57,285 nucleotides of DNA from positions 1 through 57,285 of the forward strand of contig JADZEI010000061.1 of assembly GCA_020850615.1 (NCBI GenBank), written 5' to 3'. A program made the translations under genes and the position numbers. Shown here piece by piece: positions 14,886 through 22,826 of this stretch; position 1 is the first letter of the stretch; every line of letters begins with the position of its first letter. Below the pieces are notes generated by a model. It was not told the DNA's origin. It searched no databases and was given only the letters and a program-made list of their open reading frames with translations. Source of the stretch: Dehalococcoidia bacterium (GTDB lineage: Bacteria > Chloroflexota > Dehalococcoidia > Tepidiformales > Tepidiformaceae).

Positions 14886-15572
14886 GTGGCAGCCGTCCTC
14901 ACGCTCGACTTCGACGACACGATCATCACCGGCAACCTGACCCGCGCCCTCTTCGAGCGCTTCGCCGAGCCCGCCTGGCGCGACCACGCCGCCGCCTACA
15001 GCCGCGGCGAGATCAGTGTCGAGCAGTACAACGCCCGCGCCTTCGATGCCGTGCCGGTCTCCGTGACCCGCGAGGAGATCGCCGCCTTCGCCGTCGCCGA
15101 AGCCGAGGTCCGTCCCGGCTTCCATGAGCTCCTCGACTGGGCCCACTGGAACGATTGGCTGGTGGTCGTCGTGAGCAACGGGCTCGACATCGCCGTCGAC
15201 GCCGTGCTCGACCACCTCGGCGTCGAGCGCGTCGCCCGCCACGCCGGCCGCACCCGCGCCGGGTACCGCTGGCGCGTCCGCTTCTACAGCCCCCGCGGCA
15301 TCGAGATCGAGGAGGGCTTCAAGCTCGCCTACGCCAGCTCCCTGCGCGCCACCGGCGACTTCGTGGCCTACGTGGGCGACGGCGCCTCCGACGTCGATGC
15401 CGCCCGCCTGGCGCCAGTCGTCTTCGCGCGCGACACGCTGCTCGCGCGGTTGAAGGACGAACGCCCTCGCGTCTACGCTTTCGAGACGTTCCACGACGTC
15501 ATCGCCGTGCTCAACCGGGAGGCCGCCGGGTGGCTCGCATCCTTCTCCTCTACGACAGCCGCGGAGGGCTGA
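14886..15572 (+). CDS. HAD-superfamily phosphatase (MtnX/phosphoserine phosphatase-like)
   Basis: 228 residues. All four HAD motifs are visible: DFDDTI near the N-terminus (nucleophile and acid/base Asp), VVSNG, the motif III Lys in EEGFK, and GDGASDVDAA. The helical cap between motifs I and II suggests a type IB HAD such as MtnX or phosphoserine phosphatase; the substrate cannot be told. GTG 14886 is chosen over ATG 14874 because the ATG lies inside a TATGCT -10 hexamer that sits 7 nt before the GTG. The 3' end overlaps the flavodoxin gene by 43 bases in another frame. Confidence 0.82.
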   Translation: MAAVLTLDFDDTIITGNLTRALFERFAEPAWRDHAAAYSRGEISVEQYNARAFDAVPVSVTREEIAAFAVAEAEVRPGFHELLDWAHWNDWLVVVVSNGLDIAVDAVLDHLGVERVARHAGRTRAGYRWRVRFYSPRGIEIEEGFKLAYASSLRATGDFVAYVGDGASDVDAARLAPVVFARDTLLARLKDERPRVYAFETFHDVIAVLNREAAGWLASFSSTTAAEG

Positions 15573-16030
15573 CCGAACAGCTCGCCGATGGCGTCGAACA
15601 GGGCATCCAGGCCGCCGGCGCCGAGTGCGTGCGCCGCCGCGTCGAGGACGCCGGGGTCGACGACCTCCTCGCCGCCGACGGCCTCGTGCTCGGCTCCCCG
15701 AACTGGAGCGGCATCACCGCAAAGCTCAAGGACTTCTTCGATCACTCCGGCGACCTCTGGGAGACCGGCGACCTCGGCGGCATACCCGCGGGCTGCTTCA
15801 CCTCCGGCTACTCGCGCTCCGGCGGCATCGAAGCCACGCTCTTGCAGCTCGTCCACCTCCTCTTCGCCCACGGCATGCTCATCGTCGGCCTGCCCTGGAG
15901 CGAAGCGATGCGCGAATCCGGGTCGTACTACGGCGCGACGGCGCACGGCCGCGTCACCGAGCTCGACATGGAGCAGGCCCGCGCGCTCGGCCGGCGGGTG
16001 GCCGAATACGCCATCCGCCTCGCCCTGTAG
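15530..16030 (+). CDS. Flavodoxin-like NAD(P)H:quinone/FMN reductase family protein
   Basis: 166 residues. The N-terminus ILLLYDSRGGLTEQLADGV is the phosphate-binding loop of flavodoxin-like FMN proteins, followed by DGLVLGSPNWSG (first isoalloxazine loop) and the GCFTSGYSRSGG region of the WrbA/NQO-type family. It is probably a soluble FMN-dependent quinone or electron-transfer reductase. GTG 15530 lies within the end of the HAD gene. The context (phosphatase upstream, small Cys proteins downstream) does not identify a pathway. Confidence 0.82.
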   Translation: MARILLLYDSRGGLTEQLADGVEQGIQAAGAECVRRRVEDAGVDDLLAADGLVLGSPNWSGITAKLKDFFDHSGDLWETGDLGGIPAGCFTSGYSRSGGIEATLLQLVHLLFAHGMLIVGLPWSEAMRESGSYYGATAHGRVTELDMEQARALGRRVAEYAIRLAL

Positions 16031-16031
16031 C

Positions 16032-16241
16032 GTGGCCGCGGGCACGCCGCCGCCCGGCTGGGACCCGCGCGTGGGCCTCTGCTCCGTATGCTCCGCCGCC
16101 CGCCGCGTCGAAAGCGGCAAGGGCTCACTCTTCTGGCTCTGCGAGCGCTCGAAGGACGACCCGCGCTTTCGTCGTTACCCGCCGCTGCCGGTCACGCGCT
16201 GTGCCGGCTTCGAAGCTCGCCCGGAGCCGCCCGGCGCGTAG
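16032..16241 (+). CDS. Small Cys-containing protein
   Basis: 69 residues from GTG 16032, one base after the flavodoxin stop. It contains LCSVCSAARRVESGKGS, then LFWLCERSKDD and a third Cys region PVTRCAGF, a pattern that could bind zinc (C-x2-C ... C ... C). It resembles small conserved proteins seen next to nucleotide- or tRNA-related genes in Chloroflexota and Actinobacteria, but I recognise no named family. Codon use is like its neighbours. Likely expressed with the flavodoxin gene. Confidence 0.6.
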   Translation: MAAGTPPPGWDPRVGLCSVCSAARRVESGKGSLFWLCERSKDDPRFRRYPPLPVTRCAGFEARPEPPGA

Positions 16242-16244
16242 ACT
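16239..16244 (+). promoter_or_regulatory. -10 element, leaderless type
   Basis: TAGACT, 7 nt before GTG 16252, overlapping the stop codon of the preceding small gene. No clear -35. Confidence 0.45.
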
Positions 16245-16251
16245 GACTCTC

Positions 16252-16461
16252 GTGCAGCCCACCACAGCTCCCGACACGACGCCCCGCCTGGCCGCCCGCT
16301 GCCGCTACCTCCGCGTGACGCTCGGCGACCGCCCCGGCGGCAACCTCCTGAACGTCTGCAAGCACATCATCCGCGATGGCCGCGAATGCGTGGGCCCCTT
16401 CCTCGACGAGTGGGAGACGACCTGCGGCTTCTGGGAAGGCAAGCCCGCCGGCGAACACTGA
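16252..16461 (+). CDS. Small hypothetical protein with conserved-looking Cys residues
   Basis: 69 residues. It has four Cys residues: one near residue 17 (ARCRYL), two in NVCKHIIRDGRECVG, and one in TTCGFWEG. A zinc or disulfide role is possible, but no family is recognised. GTG 16252 stands 7 nt behind a TAGACT -10 hexamer, which both supports the start and separates it from the preceding gene. G/C-rich third positions support coding. It converges on the lytic-transglycosylase-like gene, 32 bases away. Confidence 0.5.
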   Translation: MQPTTAPDTTPRLAARCRYLRVTLGDRPGGNLLNVCKHIIRDGRECVGPFLDEWETTCGFWEGKPAGEH

Positions 16462-16493
16462 CCCGCGCTCAGGGTCGGCGCCGCCGGCGCAGC

Positions 16494-18029
16494 TCAGTCC
16501 TCGCTCGCCACGTTCGGCGCCACCACGCGGTGCTGCGGCGTGCCCGCGCTGCTCGAAGCGACGATGTCGATCTCGAACACCCCGCCCCCGCCCAGGAGCG
16601 GCTCGAGCCAGACCTTGCCGACGTTGCCGGTGCCACCCGGGGTAAGCAGCGGGTCGAGCGTGATCTCCAGCTCCGAGACGTAGCCCTCCTGCGCCACCCG
16701 CGGCCGTGTGCTGTTCGGCGCCTGTGTCACCACGTCTGTCTCGAACCCGATCGCGATGCTCCCGTCGAGCGTCCGGCCCGTCTGCCCAGGGTGCCGCACC
16801 ACGATCCACGGCGCCGATGTCCGGATCCGAAACGGCCCGATGAACGTGCCCGTGTTCGCCACGCTGACCGTCCCCTTCGTCGCGGTCCCGTCCGCGAACA
16901 CGGTGAGCGCCATCGAGCTCGGCCCGTTGTACTCCAGGAACGGATCGCCCAGGAAGCCCGCGGCCAGCGCCGCGTCCACCGGCAGCGTCGTGTCCTTGTG
17001 CGGTTCGACGTTCTTCCCGTCCTCCAGCGTCAGCGTCGTCGGGAAGTCCATGTCCGGGCAGCCGTTCGCAAACCCGGCGTCTTCGCATTTGATGTAGTGC
17101 TCCGGCTTGAACGCGTTCGCGATCTGCTCCAGCTTCAGGTCCGGCATGTTGAACGTCTGGGCGTTCCACATCCGCGCCCCGTTGCGCAGCGGCGGGTAGC
17201 GCATGCACCCATACACCTTCTCCGGGTACGTGTAGCTGCCGTAGAAGAACGTGTCGTACCCCGGCGCCTGCGGGTCCGAGCAGTGGTACACCTCGCCCCG
17301 CAGCGGGTCCCGCAGCGGGTTCAGCCCGTACTCCTCCCAGTCCAGCTCGTGCTCCGTGTCGGAGGCGGGATGGTTCAGCGCCGCGAAGCCATTGTAGCTC
17401 CAGATCGCGTAGTACCAGTCCTCCAGCATCGCCGGGTCGCCGTCCCCCGCGATCGGCCGGAACTTCGGCGCGCTGTTCCACTTGTCCGCCAGGATGCGCG
17501 CGCCCTCCGCCAGGTTGAACAGGAAGTGCGTGCCGATCACCGCCTGCTTCGCGCTCGCGTTCCCCGTGCTGTTGCCCATGCCCGAGGTGATCTGTCCCAG
17601 CCCGTACCCGCAGTCGAACGACCGGATGACCGGCCCAACGCCGCCGTAGGGCACCGCGCTGCTCGCATTCGCCCAGCTCGCCTCGATCCAGATGATCGAC
17701 TTCATGATGCTCGGCGGGATCGCGAGGTTTGTGTTCAGCTGCGTCGTCCGCGCGGCCCGCGGGCCCTTGAGCAGCCCCTGGTAGCGCACGTCCACCGGCT
17801 CGCCGCCCACGTTGTACGCGAACGTGACGCCCTTCCCCGCCGCGCTCAGCTCGATCGCCTGCGTGTACGCGGCCAGGTAGTCCTCGGCCTCGTAGGTGTC
17901 GAAGTCGAACGGCCCCGCCGCGCCGCAGGCTTCGACCTCCGGCGTGCCACCCGAAAGGTGCCAGCCCCACGAGAGCAAAGCAGCAAGGACGGCCACCACG
18001 GCCGAGATGCGCGCTATCGGGTGGCCCAT
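16494..18029 (-). CDS. Secreted lytic-transglycosylase-like protein
   Basis: 511 residues. A signal peptide or N-terminal anchor (ISAVVAVLAALLSWGWHLS) is followed, at about residues 95-240, by a goose-type-lysozyme/SLT-like region: SIMKSIIWIEASW with the candidate catalytic Glu and CGYGLGQITSGM, the usual GxGLxQ element. A long second half is rich in beta strands (IRTSAPWIVVRHPG, GSIAIGF) and resembles an Ig-like or cellulosome-type beta domain. It likely cleaves or binds peptidoglycan outside the membrane. The start overlaps the 3' end of the upstream propeller gene by 16 bases, so the two are one transcription unit. The enzymatic assignment is by motif only. Confidence 0.72.
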   Translation of the reverse strand: MGHPIARISAVVAVLAALLSWGWHLSGGTPEVEACGAAGPFDFDTYEAEDYLAAYTQAIELSAAGKGVTFAYNVGGEPVDVRYQGLLKGPRAARTTQLNTNLAIPPSIMKSIIWIEASWANASSAVPYGGVGPVIRSFDCGYGLGQITSGMGNSTGNASAKQAVIGTHFLFNLAEGARILADKWNSAPKFRPIAGDGDPAMLEDWYYAIWSYNGFAALNHPASDTEHELDWEEYGLNPLRDPLRGEVYHCSDPQAPGYDTFFYGSYTYPEKVYGCMRYPPLRNGARMWNAQTFNMPDLKLEQIANAFKPEHYIKCEDAGFANGCPDMDFPTTLTLEDGKNVEPHKDTTLPVDAALAAGFLGDPFLEYNGPSSMALTVFADGTATKGTVSVANTGTFIGPFRIRTSAPWIVVRHPGQTGRTLDGSIAIGFETDVVTQAPNSTRPRVAQEGYVSELEITLDPLLTPGGTGNVGKVWLEPLLGGGGVFEIDIVASSSAGTPQHRVVAPNVASED

Positions 18030-19129
18030 CCGTAAAACCTCGTGACACCCGTGACGGGCTGCCGCCCATCCTTGCCGGCGACGACGATCGTCATCGCGCC
18101 CGGTTCATCGAACGACGCGCCCGTCCACGCCTGCACCGCGATCGCGCTCCCGTCCGGCGCGTACGCGAGCGGCACATCGAATCCCGCCGCCGCCGACTGC
18201 GCCGACACCTCGCCAACCCCGGCGCCCGGTTCGTGGCCGAACGCGAGCTCGCCCGAGGGCGCCCACGCCGCACCAAGGCTCTCTCCGGTCGCACCAGCTG
18301 CCTGCGCAGCCGCAGCTGGCGCGTCGCCGCCCTCGACCGCCACCACGTGGGAGCGGTACTGCAGCCCGCCCTCGAGGCTCGACTCGATGAACGCCAGCAG
18401 CGTGCCATCGGGGCTGAGCCGCCAGTCGCGCGTCACGCCAGCGCTGAGCGGCCGCACGTCCGTGCCCGCGCGGACCAGCGTCGAGCCGCGCCCATCGATG
18501 ACCACCGCCAGCAGGCGGCCCTCCGCATCGAAGGCGAACGGGTACGCGCCAAGCACGCGCGCCGCGGTCCACTCGACCACGGGCTCGCCGCCGCCCACGG
18601 GCACGCGCAGGAGCGCCACGTTCGACGTGGTGCCCCCCGCCGGCTCCGAGCGCGTGACCACCACCGCGGAGCTGTCCGCCGCCCAGACCGGTGGCTGGAG
18701 CAGGTCGATGTCGACCGCCCGCCGGGTGACCTCACCGGATTCGAGCGCCACCACGAGCAGCGATGCCCCGGGCTGCGCCTGCGACCCGGCGTCGGCGACG
18801 ACCAGCGCCACGGACCGCCCGTCCGGCGAGACCGCGCCCGCCGCAGGGTGCCCCGGCACGTGGTCGATCGTCGCGATCTCCACGGCCGCGCCCGGGTCCG
18901 CCGCCGGCGCGACGACGACCGTGTCCTGCAGCTCGCCGGCCTTCGCGCCCACCACGTACGCGCCCGAAGGCGCCGACGCGAACGCCGTCCGTGTCGCCGA
19001 GGGCGAGACGCCCCCCCAGATGGCCGCCGCAATCGGAAGGATCGCCACAACCGCCGCTACCACCGTCAGTCCGACCAGCACGGCCGGACCCTGCCCCTTC
19101 CGTGGGGCCAACCGGTACGTCATTGCCAA
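18014..19129 (-). CDS. Membrane-anchored beta-propeller (TolB-like) protein, copy A
   Basis: 371 residues. An N-terminal transmembrane segment (AVLVGLTVVAAVVAILPIAA) follows a basic RKGQG stretch; the rest is extracytoplasmic and built of PD40/WD40-like blades: AVSPDGRSVALVV, WAADSSAVVVTRS, RDWRLSPDGTLLAFIESS, YAPDGSAIAVQ. It is paralogous to the gene upstream: both carry the block T-RDW-LSPDG--LAFIE. TTG 19129 has GGAG 7 nt upstream and is slightly preferred to ATG 19123. Such proteins likely bind envelope components; no enzyme motif is seen. Confidence 0.7.
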   Translation of the reverse strand: MAMTYRLAPRKGQGPAVLVGLTVVAAVVAILPIAAAIWGGVSPSATRTAFASAPSGAYVVGAKAGELQDTVVVAPAADPGAAVEIATIDHVPGHPAAGAVSPDGRSVALVVADAGSQAQPGASLLVVALESGEVTRRAVDIDLLQPPVWAADSSAVVVTRSEPAGGTTSNVALLRVPVGGGEPVVEWTAARVLGAYPFAFDAEGRLLAVVIDGRGSTLVRAGTDVRPLSAGVTRDWRLSPDGTLLAFIESSLEGGLQYRSHVVAVEGGDAPAAAAQAAGATGESLGAAWAPSGELAFGHEPGAGVGEVSAQSAAAGFDVPLAYAPDGSAIAVQAWTGASFDEPGAMTIVVAGKDGRQPVTGVTRFYGWATR

Positions 19130-19156
19130 TTCCAGGCTCCTGCGCCCGCCAGAACG

Positions 19157-20290
19157 CTACTCAAGGTCTCGCACCCAGCCGATGAAGCGGGCGCCGTGTT
19201 CATCGGGGGAAAGGAAGACGCGCCAGCGGTCCTCGACCGACACAATCTGGAGCGTCTCGGACGGGGCAGCGTTGCCTTCGCGGCTGGCGGAGTAGATCGT
19301 CGCAACGAGCATCGAGCCGTCCGGGGACCATCGCATCGGGAGCACATACGTCTCCTCCGCGAGGGGATCGTCAAGCATGAGCGAGCCATCCGGCCCGCCG
19401 AAATCGGCCACCGCGAGGCCCGGCCGCCAGGCGGTGCCCAGCTGGTCACCCTCCGGCGCGGCGTCGGTGATCGCGCCGGTCGCGATGAGCAGCGTGCGGC
19501 CGGCATACGTCCGCCCACCCACACCCAGGCGCTCGATGAACGCCAGCCGCGACCCGTCCGGACTCAGGCTCCAGTCCCGCGTCGGGCCCGCGCTCAGGAC
19601 CGCGACCTTCTCGGTCCGGCCGGCCTGCCGCACCCAGAGGCTCGAACCCGACTGGTCCAGCACCACGATGTACAGGCGGCCGCCATCGAGGCTGTACCCG
19701 ACTGGCGCCACCTGGCTGACGTCGCTGAAGCGCGCAACCTCGGTCGCGACGCCGTCCGCGGCCAGGACTTCGCTCACGACCACGGTCTTGCGACCGCCCA
19801 CCGCCGTCTCGCTTCGCGCCACGGCCAGGCGCAGGCCATCCGCCGACCATGTCATCGGCGAGAGATAGTCGACCACGGCCTCGATGTCCCGCGGCTCCCA
19901 GCCGGGCGAGTCCAGCATCGTGAGCTGCGCCCGGCCCGTGGCGTCGCCGACGTGGATCAGGCTGATCCGGTGTCCGTCCGGCGATGCCGCCCCGCGCGAC
20001 TGCAGGCCGAACGTGTAGCCGAACTGCCGCACCAGCACTGGCTGCGACGTCTCGCCGCCCGGGCGAATGTACAGCGTCTCGATCCCGTTCTCGCCCGGCA
20101 CCGTGTACGCGACCGAGCGGATCGATTCGGGCGTCGATGGCGCGACGATGCCGTACTGCTCGTTCGTCACCGTGCCCGTGCTGAACGCAGCCCAGAGCAG
20201 GATCCCCGAACAGACGGCGATGATTCCGAGGGCGAGTGGGGTGAGGAAATGCGGAGCGTGCGGACGCTGGCGTGCGCCGGGTGCGAACAC
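19157..20290 (-). CDS. Membrane-anchored beta-propeller (TolB-like) protein, copy B
   Basis: 377 residues from GTG 20290, with a GAGGT ribosome binding site about 8 nt upstream. A Pro/His/Arg-rich cytoplasmic stub leads to a transmembrane helix (TPLALGIIAVCSGILLWAAF) and extracytoplasmic blades: SRGAASPDGHRISLIHV, MTWSADGLRLAVARS, RDWSLSPDGSRLAFIERL, MRWSPDGSMLVATI. It is the first gene of a three-gene minus-strand unit: propeller B, propeller A (27 bases later), lytic-transglycosylase-like protein. The unit probably acts together in the cell wall, and its propellers resemble the sensor part of the kinase at 10.5-13.3 kb. Confidence 0.7.
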   Translation of the reverse strand: MFAPGARQRPHAPHFLTPLALGIIAVCSGILLWAAFSTGTVTNEQYGIVAPSTPESIRSVAYTVPGENGIETLYIRPGGETSQPVLVRQFGYTFGLQSRGAASPDGHRISLIHVGDATGRAQLTMLDSPGWEPRDIEAVVDYLSPMTWSADGLRLAVARSETAVGGRKTVVVSEVLAADGVATEVARFSDVSQVAPVGYSLDGGRLYIVVLDQSGSSLWVRQAGRTEKVAVLSAGPTRDWSLSPDGSRLAFIERLGVGGRTYAGRTLLIATGAITDAAPEGDQLGTAWRPGLAVADFGGPDGSLMLDDPLAEETYVLPMRWSPDGSMLVATIYSASREGNAAPSETLQIVSVEDRWRVFLSPDEHGARFIGWVRDLE

Positions 20291-20555
20291 AGTGCCTACC
20301 TCGCGCTGACGTCGTTGCCCTGCGTGCACAGGGGATGGCGTCCCGGCGACCTGGGCGACTCGACATCCGCGCCCCGCCGGCCTGCATCGAATTGGCTCCG
20401 GTACCCCCGCTGTACCGAACTGTGGCATGGAACCACCATTCCATGCTGGCCGCGAACGTACCAAGGGGATCCCGTCACGTCAATCGGTGAGTAAGGGCGC
20501 CGCGAAGCCGATTCGGTGGGAATGGCAGCCTCTCGGGGGTTTCCCGCCCCTGTGC

Positions 20556-20561
20556 TACGAT
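20556..20561 (+). promoter_or_regulatory. -10 element for the M50 protease gene
   Basis: TACGAT, 9 nt before ATG 20571; no ribosome binding site in between. Slightly longer spacing than the usual 6-7 nt of this window. Confidence 0.4.
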
Positions 20562-20570
20562 GACGCTCGG

Positions 20571-21263
20571 ATGCTGATCCTCAACGCGCGCGAGTTCTTC
20601 GACAATCCGCCTGCCCTCCTCGCCTATCTCCTGGCCATGGTCGTGGTCCTGTTCACGGCGTTCGCGTTCCACGAATTCAGCCATGCCTGGGCCGCCTACG
20701 AGTTGGGCGACGATACCGCCGCACGGCAGGGCCGGCTCACCCTCAACCCCCTCGTGCATGTCGACCCCCTGGGCACCGCGCTGATCTTCCTCATCGGCTT
20801 CGGCTGGGCGAAGCCGACGCCCTTCAACCCCTACCGCCTCAAGAACGGGCCCCGCTGGGGGAGCATCATCGTCGCCGGTGCCGGCCCGCTTTCGAACTTC
20901 GTCTTCGCGGCCGTCGCGGCGTTGCCCATCCGCCTGGGGCTCATCGACAGCTTCACCAGCTTCGAAAACGTCGCGGACGCGTCGGGCGAAGAGATCATCG
21001 GGCTGTTCCTCGCCATCATCATCGTCACCAACGTCATCCTCGGCGTGTTCAACCTTCTCCCGATCCATCCGCTCGATGGCTTCAAGGTCGCCGTGGGTGC
21101 GCTCCCGCGAGACCTCTCGCGCCCGCTGGAGCAGCTTGCGCCCTACGGCCCCGGCATCCTCATGACGCTGCTGGTCGCCGGCTTCATCCTTCCCCCCGAG
21201 CTCAACCCGCTGAGCATCATCTTCGACCAGGTCGGCGGCCGTATCCTGGACGTCATCCTTTAG
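20571..21263 (+). CDS. Site-2 protease family (M50) membrane metalloprotease
   Basis: 230 residues, about six hydrophobic segments. The zinc motif HEFSH (second helix, AFAFHEFSHAWAAYELGD) and the third ligand in NLLPIHPLDG are intact, as is GAGPLSNF between them. This is the compact, PDZ-less group of site-2 proteases that cut within the membrane. Substrates are unknown; anti-sigma factors are typical for the family, but none is encoded nearby. ATG 20571 is chosen because the preceding in-frame region is promoter-like. Followed after two bases by an HD-domain gene. Confidence 0.9.
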   Translation: MLILNAREFFDNPPALLAYLLAMVVVLFTAFAFHEFSHAWAAYELGDDTAARQGRLTLNPLVHVDPLGTALIFLIGFGWAKPTPFNPYRLKNGPRWGSIIVAGAGPLSNFVFAAVAALPIRLGLIDSFTSFENVADASGEEIIGLFLAIIIVTNVILGVFNLLPIHPLDGFKVAVGALPRDLSRPLEQLAPYGPGILMTLLVAGFILPPELNPLSIIFDQVGGRILDVIL

Positions 21264-21265
21264 AC

Positions 21266-21748
21266 ATGCGCGAACGCGTCCGCCAGTTTCGGCACGCCGG
21301 GCGGAAGCCCACGCCCGCCGACTACGCCCTCGCCCGCCAGTACCTGAGTCCCGAACTCTTCGACCTCTTCGCCGCCCAGCACCCCCGCGATGTCGTGCAC
21401 TCTGCCGCCACCGCGCGCTGGCTCATCGAGCGCGGCCACACCGACCCGGACCTCGTCGCCGCCGGCCTCCTCCACGATGTCGGCAAGGGCTACCAGCGCC
21501 GCGCCGATCGCGTGGTCTACGTGCTCGCATGCCACGCCGGGCTGGTCCAGCGCCTCGCCGGCGAGCGCTCCCGCTTCGCCCTCCGGCGCGCCGTGTACCG
21601 TAGCCTTACGCACAGCGCCAGCGGCGGCGATACGCTCGCCCGGGCCGGCGCTTCCCCGCGCGTCGTCGAGCTCACGCAGCTCCACCACGGGCCATCCGGC
21701 GGGGACACTGTGTTAGCCTTACTACAGGAAGCCGACGCGGCGAGTTAG
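21266..21748 (+). CDS. HD-domain phosphohydrolase
   Basis: 160 residues. The HD motif LLHDVGKG is preceded by a His in DVVHSAATARW and followed by candidate metal ligands in LACHAGL and LQLHHGPSGGD. This is the HD fold of metal-dependent phosphohydrolases acting on nucleotides or phosphodiesters. It resembles small HD proteins found next to M50/ScpA-type genes. ATG 21266 is two bases after the protease stop, so they are cotranscribed. Substrate unknown. Confidence 0.8.
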   Translation: MRERVRQFRHAGRKPTPADYALARQYLSPELFDLFAAQHPRDVVHSAATARWLIERGHTDPDLVAAGLLHDVGKGYQRRADRVVYVLACHAGLVQRLAGERSRFALRRAVYRSLTHSASGGDTLARAGASPRVVELTQLHHGPSGGDTVLALLQEADAAS

Positions 21749-21770
21749 CGCCCTCGGCCCGCGGGGAGTT

Positions 21771-22826
21771 GTGGCTGTGGCTCGTTCACGTGTTGCCATC
21801 ATCGGTACCGGCCTCATCGGTGCCTCCATCGGCCTTGGCCTGGCCGCGCGCAAGGACCGCCAGTTCGAAATCGTCGGGCTGGACCGGGACCGCATGCACG
21901 CGAAAGAGGCCAAGAAGACTGGCGCGGTCGACCGCGACGTTAGCTCGCTCGAAGAGGCCGTCGAAGGCGCAGGCCTGATCGTCCTCGCCGTGCCCGTCAT
22001 GGGCGCCCGCCGGATCCTCGAAGAGATAACGCCCTTCCTTTCGCCCGGCGCCATCATCACGGACACCTGCAGCACCAAGGCGGACATCCTCCGCTGGGCC
22101 GCCGAGTTCCTCCCCGAGACCGTCCACTTCGTTGGCGGCCATCCCATGGCCGGCAAGGAGAAGAGCGGCCCGGGCGCCGCCAGCGCTGACCTCTTCCGGA
22201 ACGCCACCTGGGCGGTCACGCCCTCGCCCCGCGCCAGCGAGCAGGCCGTCGGCGTCGTCCTCGGCCTCGTCGATACCCTCGGCGCCGTCCCCCTCTACAT
22301 CGACCCGCAGGAGCACGACACCTACGCCGCCGCGGTCAGCCACCTGCCGATCCTCCTCTCCGTCGCCCTCTTCCGCATGGTCCGCGACAGCCAGGGCTGG
22401 GAGGACGCCTCCCTGCTCTCCGGCCCCGCTTTCCGCGACCTCACCCGCCTCGCGAGCGGCGACGCCGTTATGTCCCGCGACATCATGGCCACCAACCGCG
22501 AGGCCGTGATGCACTGGCTCGGCCGCTTCGAAAACGAGCTCGCCACCATCCGCAAGGCCCTCGAGCTCGGCGGCCAGCCCGTCGCCGACCTCTTCGCCAG
22601 CACCCAGCTCGACCGCGATTCCTTCATCACCGACCCGCCCGTCCGCCGCCGCCCCGAGGGCACACCCGCCCCCTCGGCCCAGGATGCGATCGGCCGTCTC
22701 TTCGTGGGCGGGCTCTACGACAAGCTCAAGGATGTCCAGGGCCGCGCCACCCAGACGCAGGGCCGCCTCGGCGACGATGCGGAGCTGCGCCGCAAGCTCG
22801 GGATGACCGACGACAACCGTGATTAG
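21771..22826 (+). CDS. tyrA: Prephenate dehydrogenase
   Basis: 351 residues. Catalyses NAD(P)-dependent oxidative decarboxylation of prephenate (or arogenate) in tyrosine synthesis. Seen: the dinucleotide motif IIGTGLIGASIGLGL, VLAVPV, DTCSTKADI, the conserved FVGGHPMAGKEKSG with the active-site His, DPQEHD and SHLPILLSVAL. The C-terminal about 80 residues are hydrophilic and resemble no ACT domain, so a Tyr-sensing domain appears absent. GTG 21771 follows GGGGAG; GTG 21777 is also possible. The gene overlaps aroA by eight bases, giving a tyrA-aroA-gmk unit. Confidence 0.92.
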   Translation: MAVARSRVAIIGTGLIGASIGLGLAARKDRQFEIVGLDRDRMHAKEAKKTGAVDRDVSSLEEAVEGAGLIVLAVPVMGARRILEEITPFLSPGAIITDTCSTKADILRWAAEFLPETVHFVGGHPMAGKEKSGPGAASADLFRNATWAVTPSPRASEQAVGVVLGLVDTLGAVPLYIDPQEHDTYAAAVSHLPILLSVALFRMVRDSQGWEDASLLSGPAFRDLTRLASGDAVMSRDIMATNREAVMHWLGRFENELATIRKALELGGQPVADLFASTQLDRDSFITDPPVRRRPEGTPAPSAQDAIGRLFVGGLYDKLKDVQGRATQTQGRLGDDAELRRKLGMTDDNRD

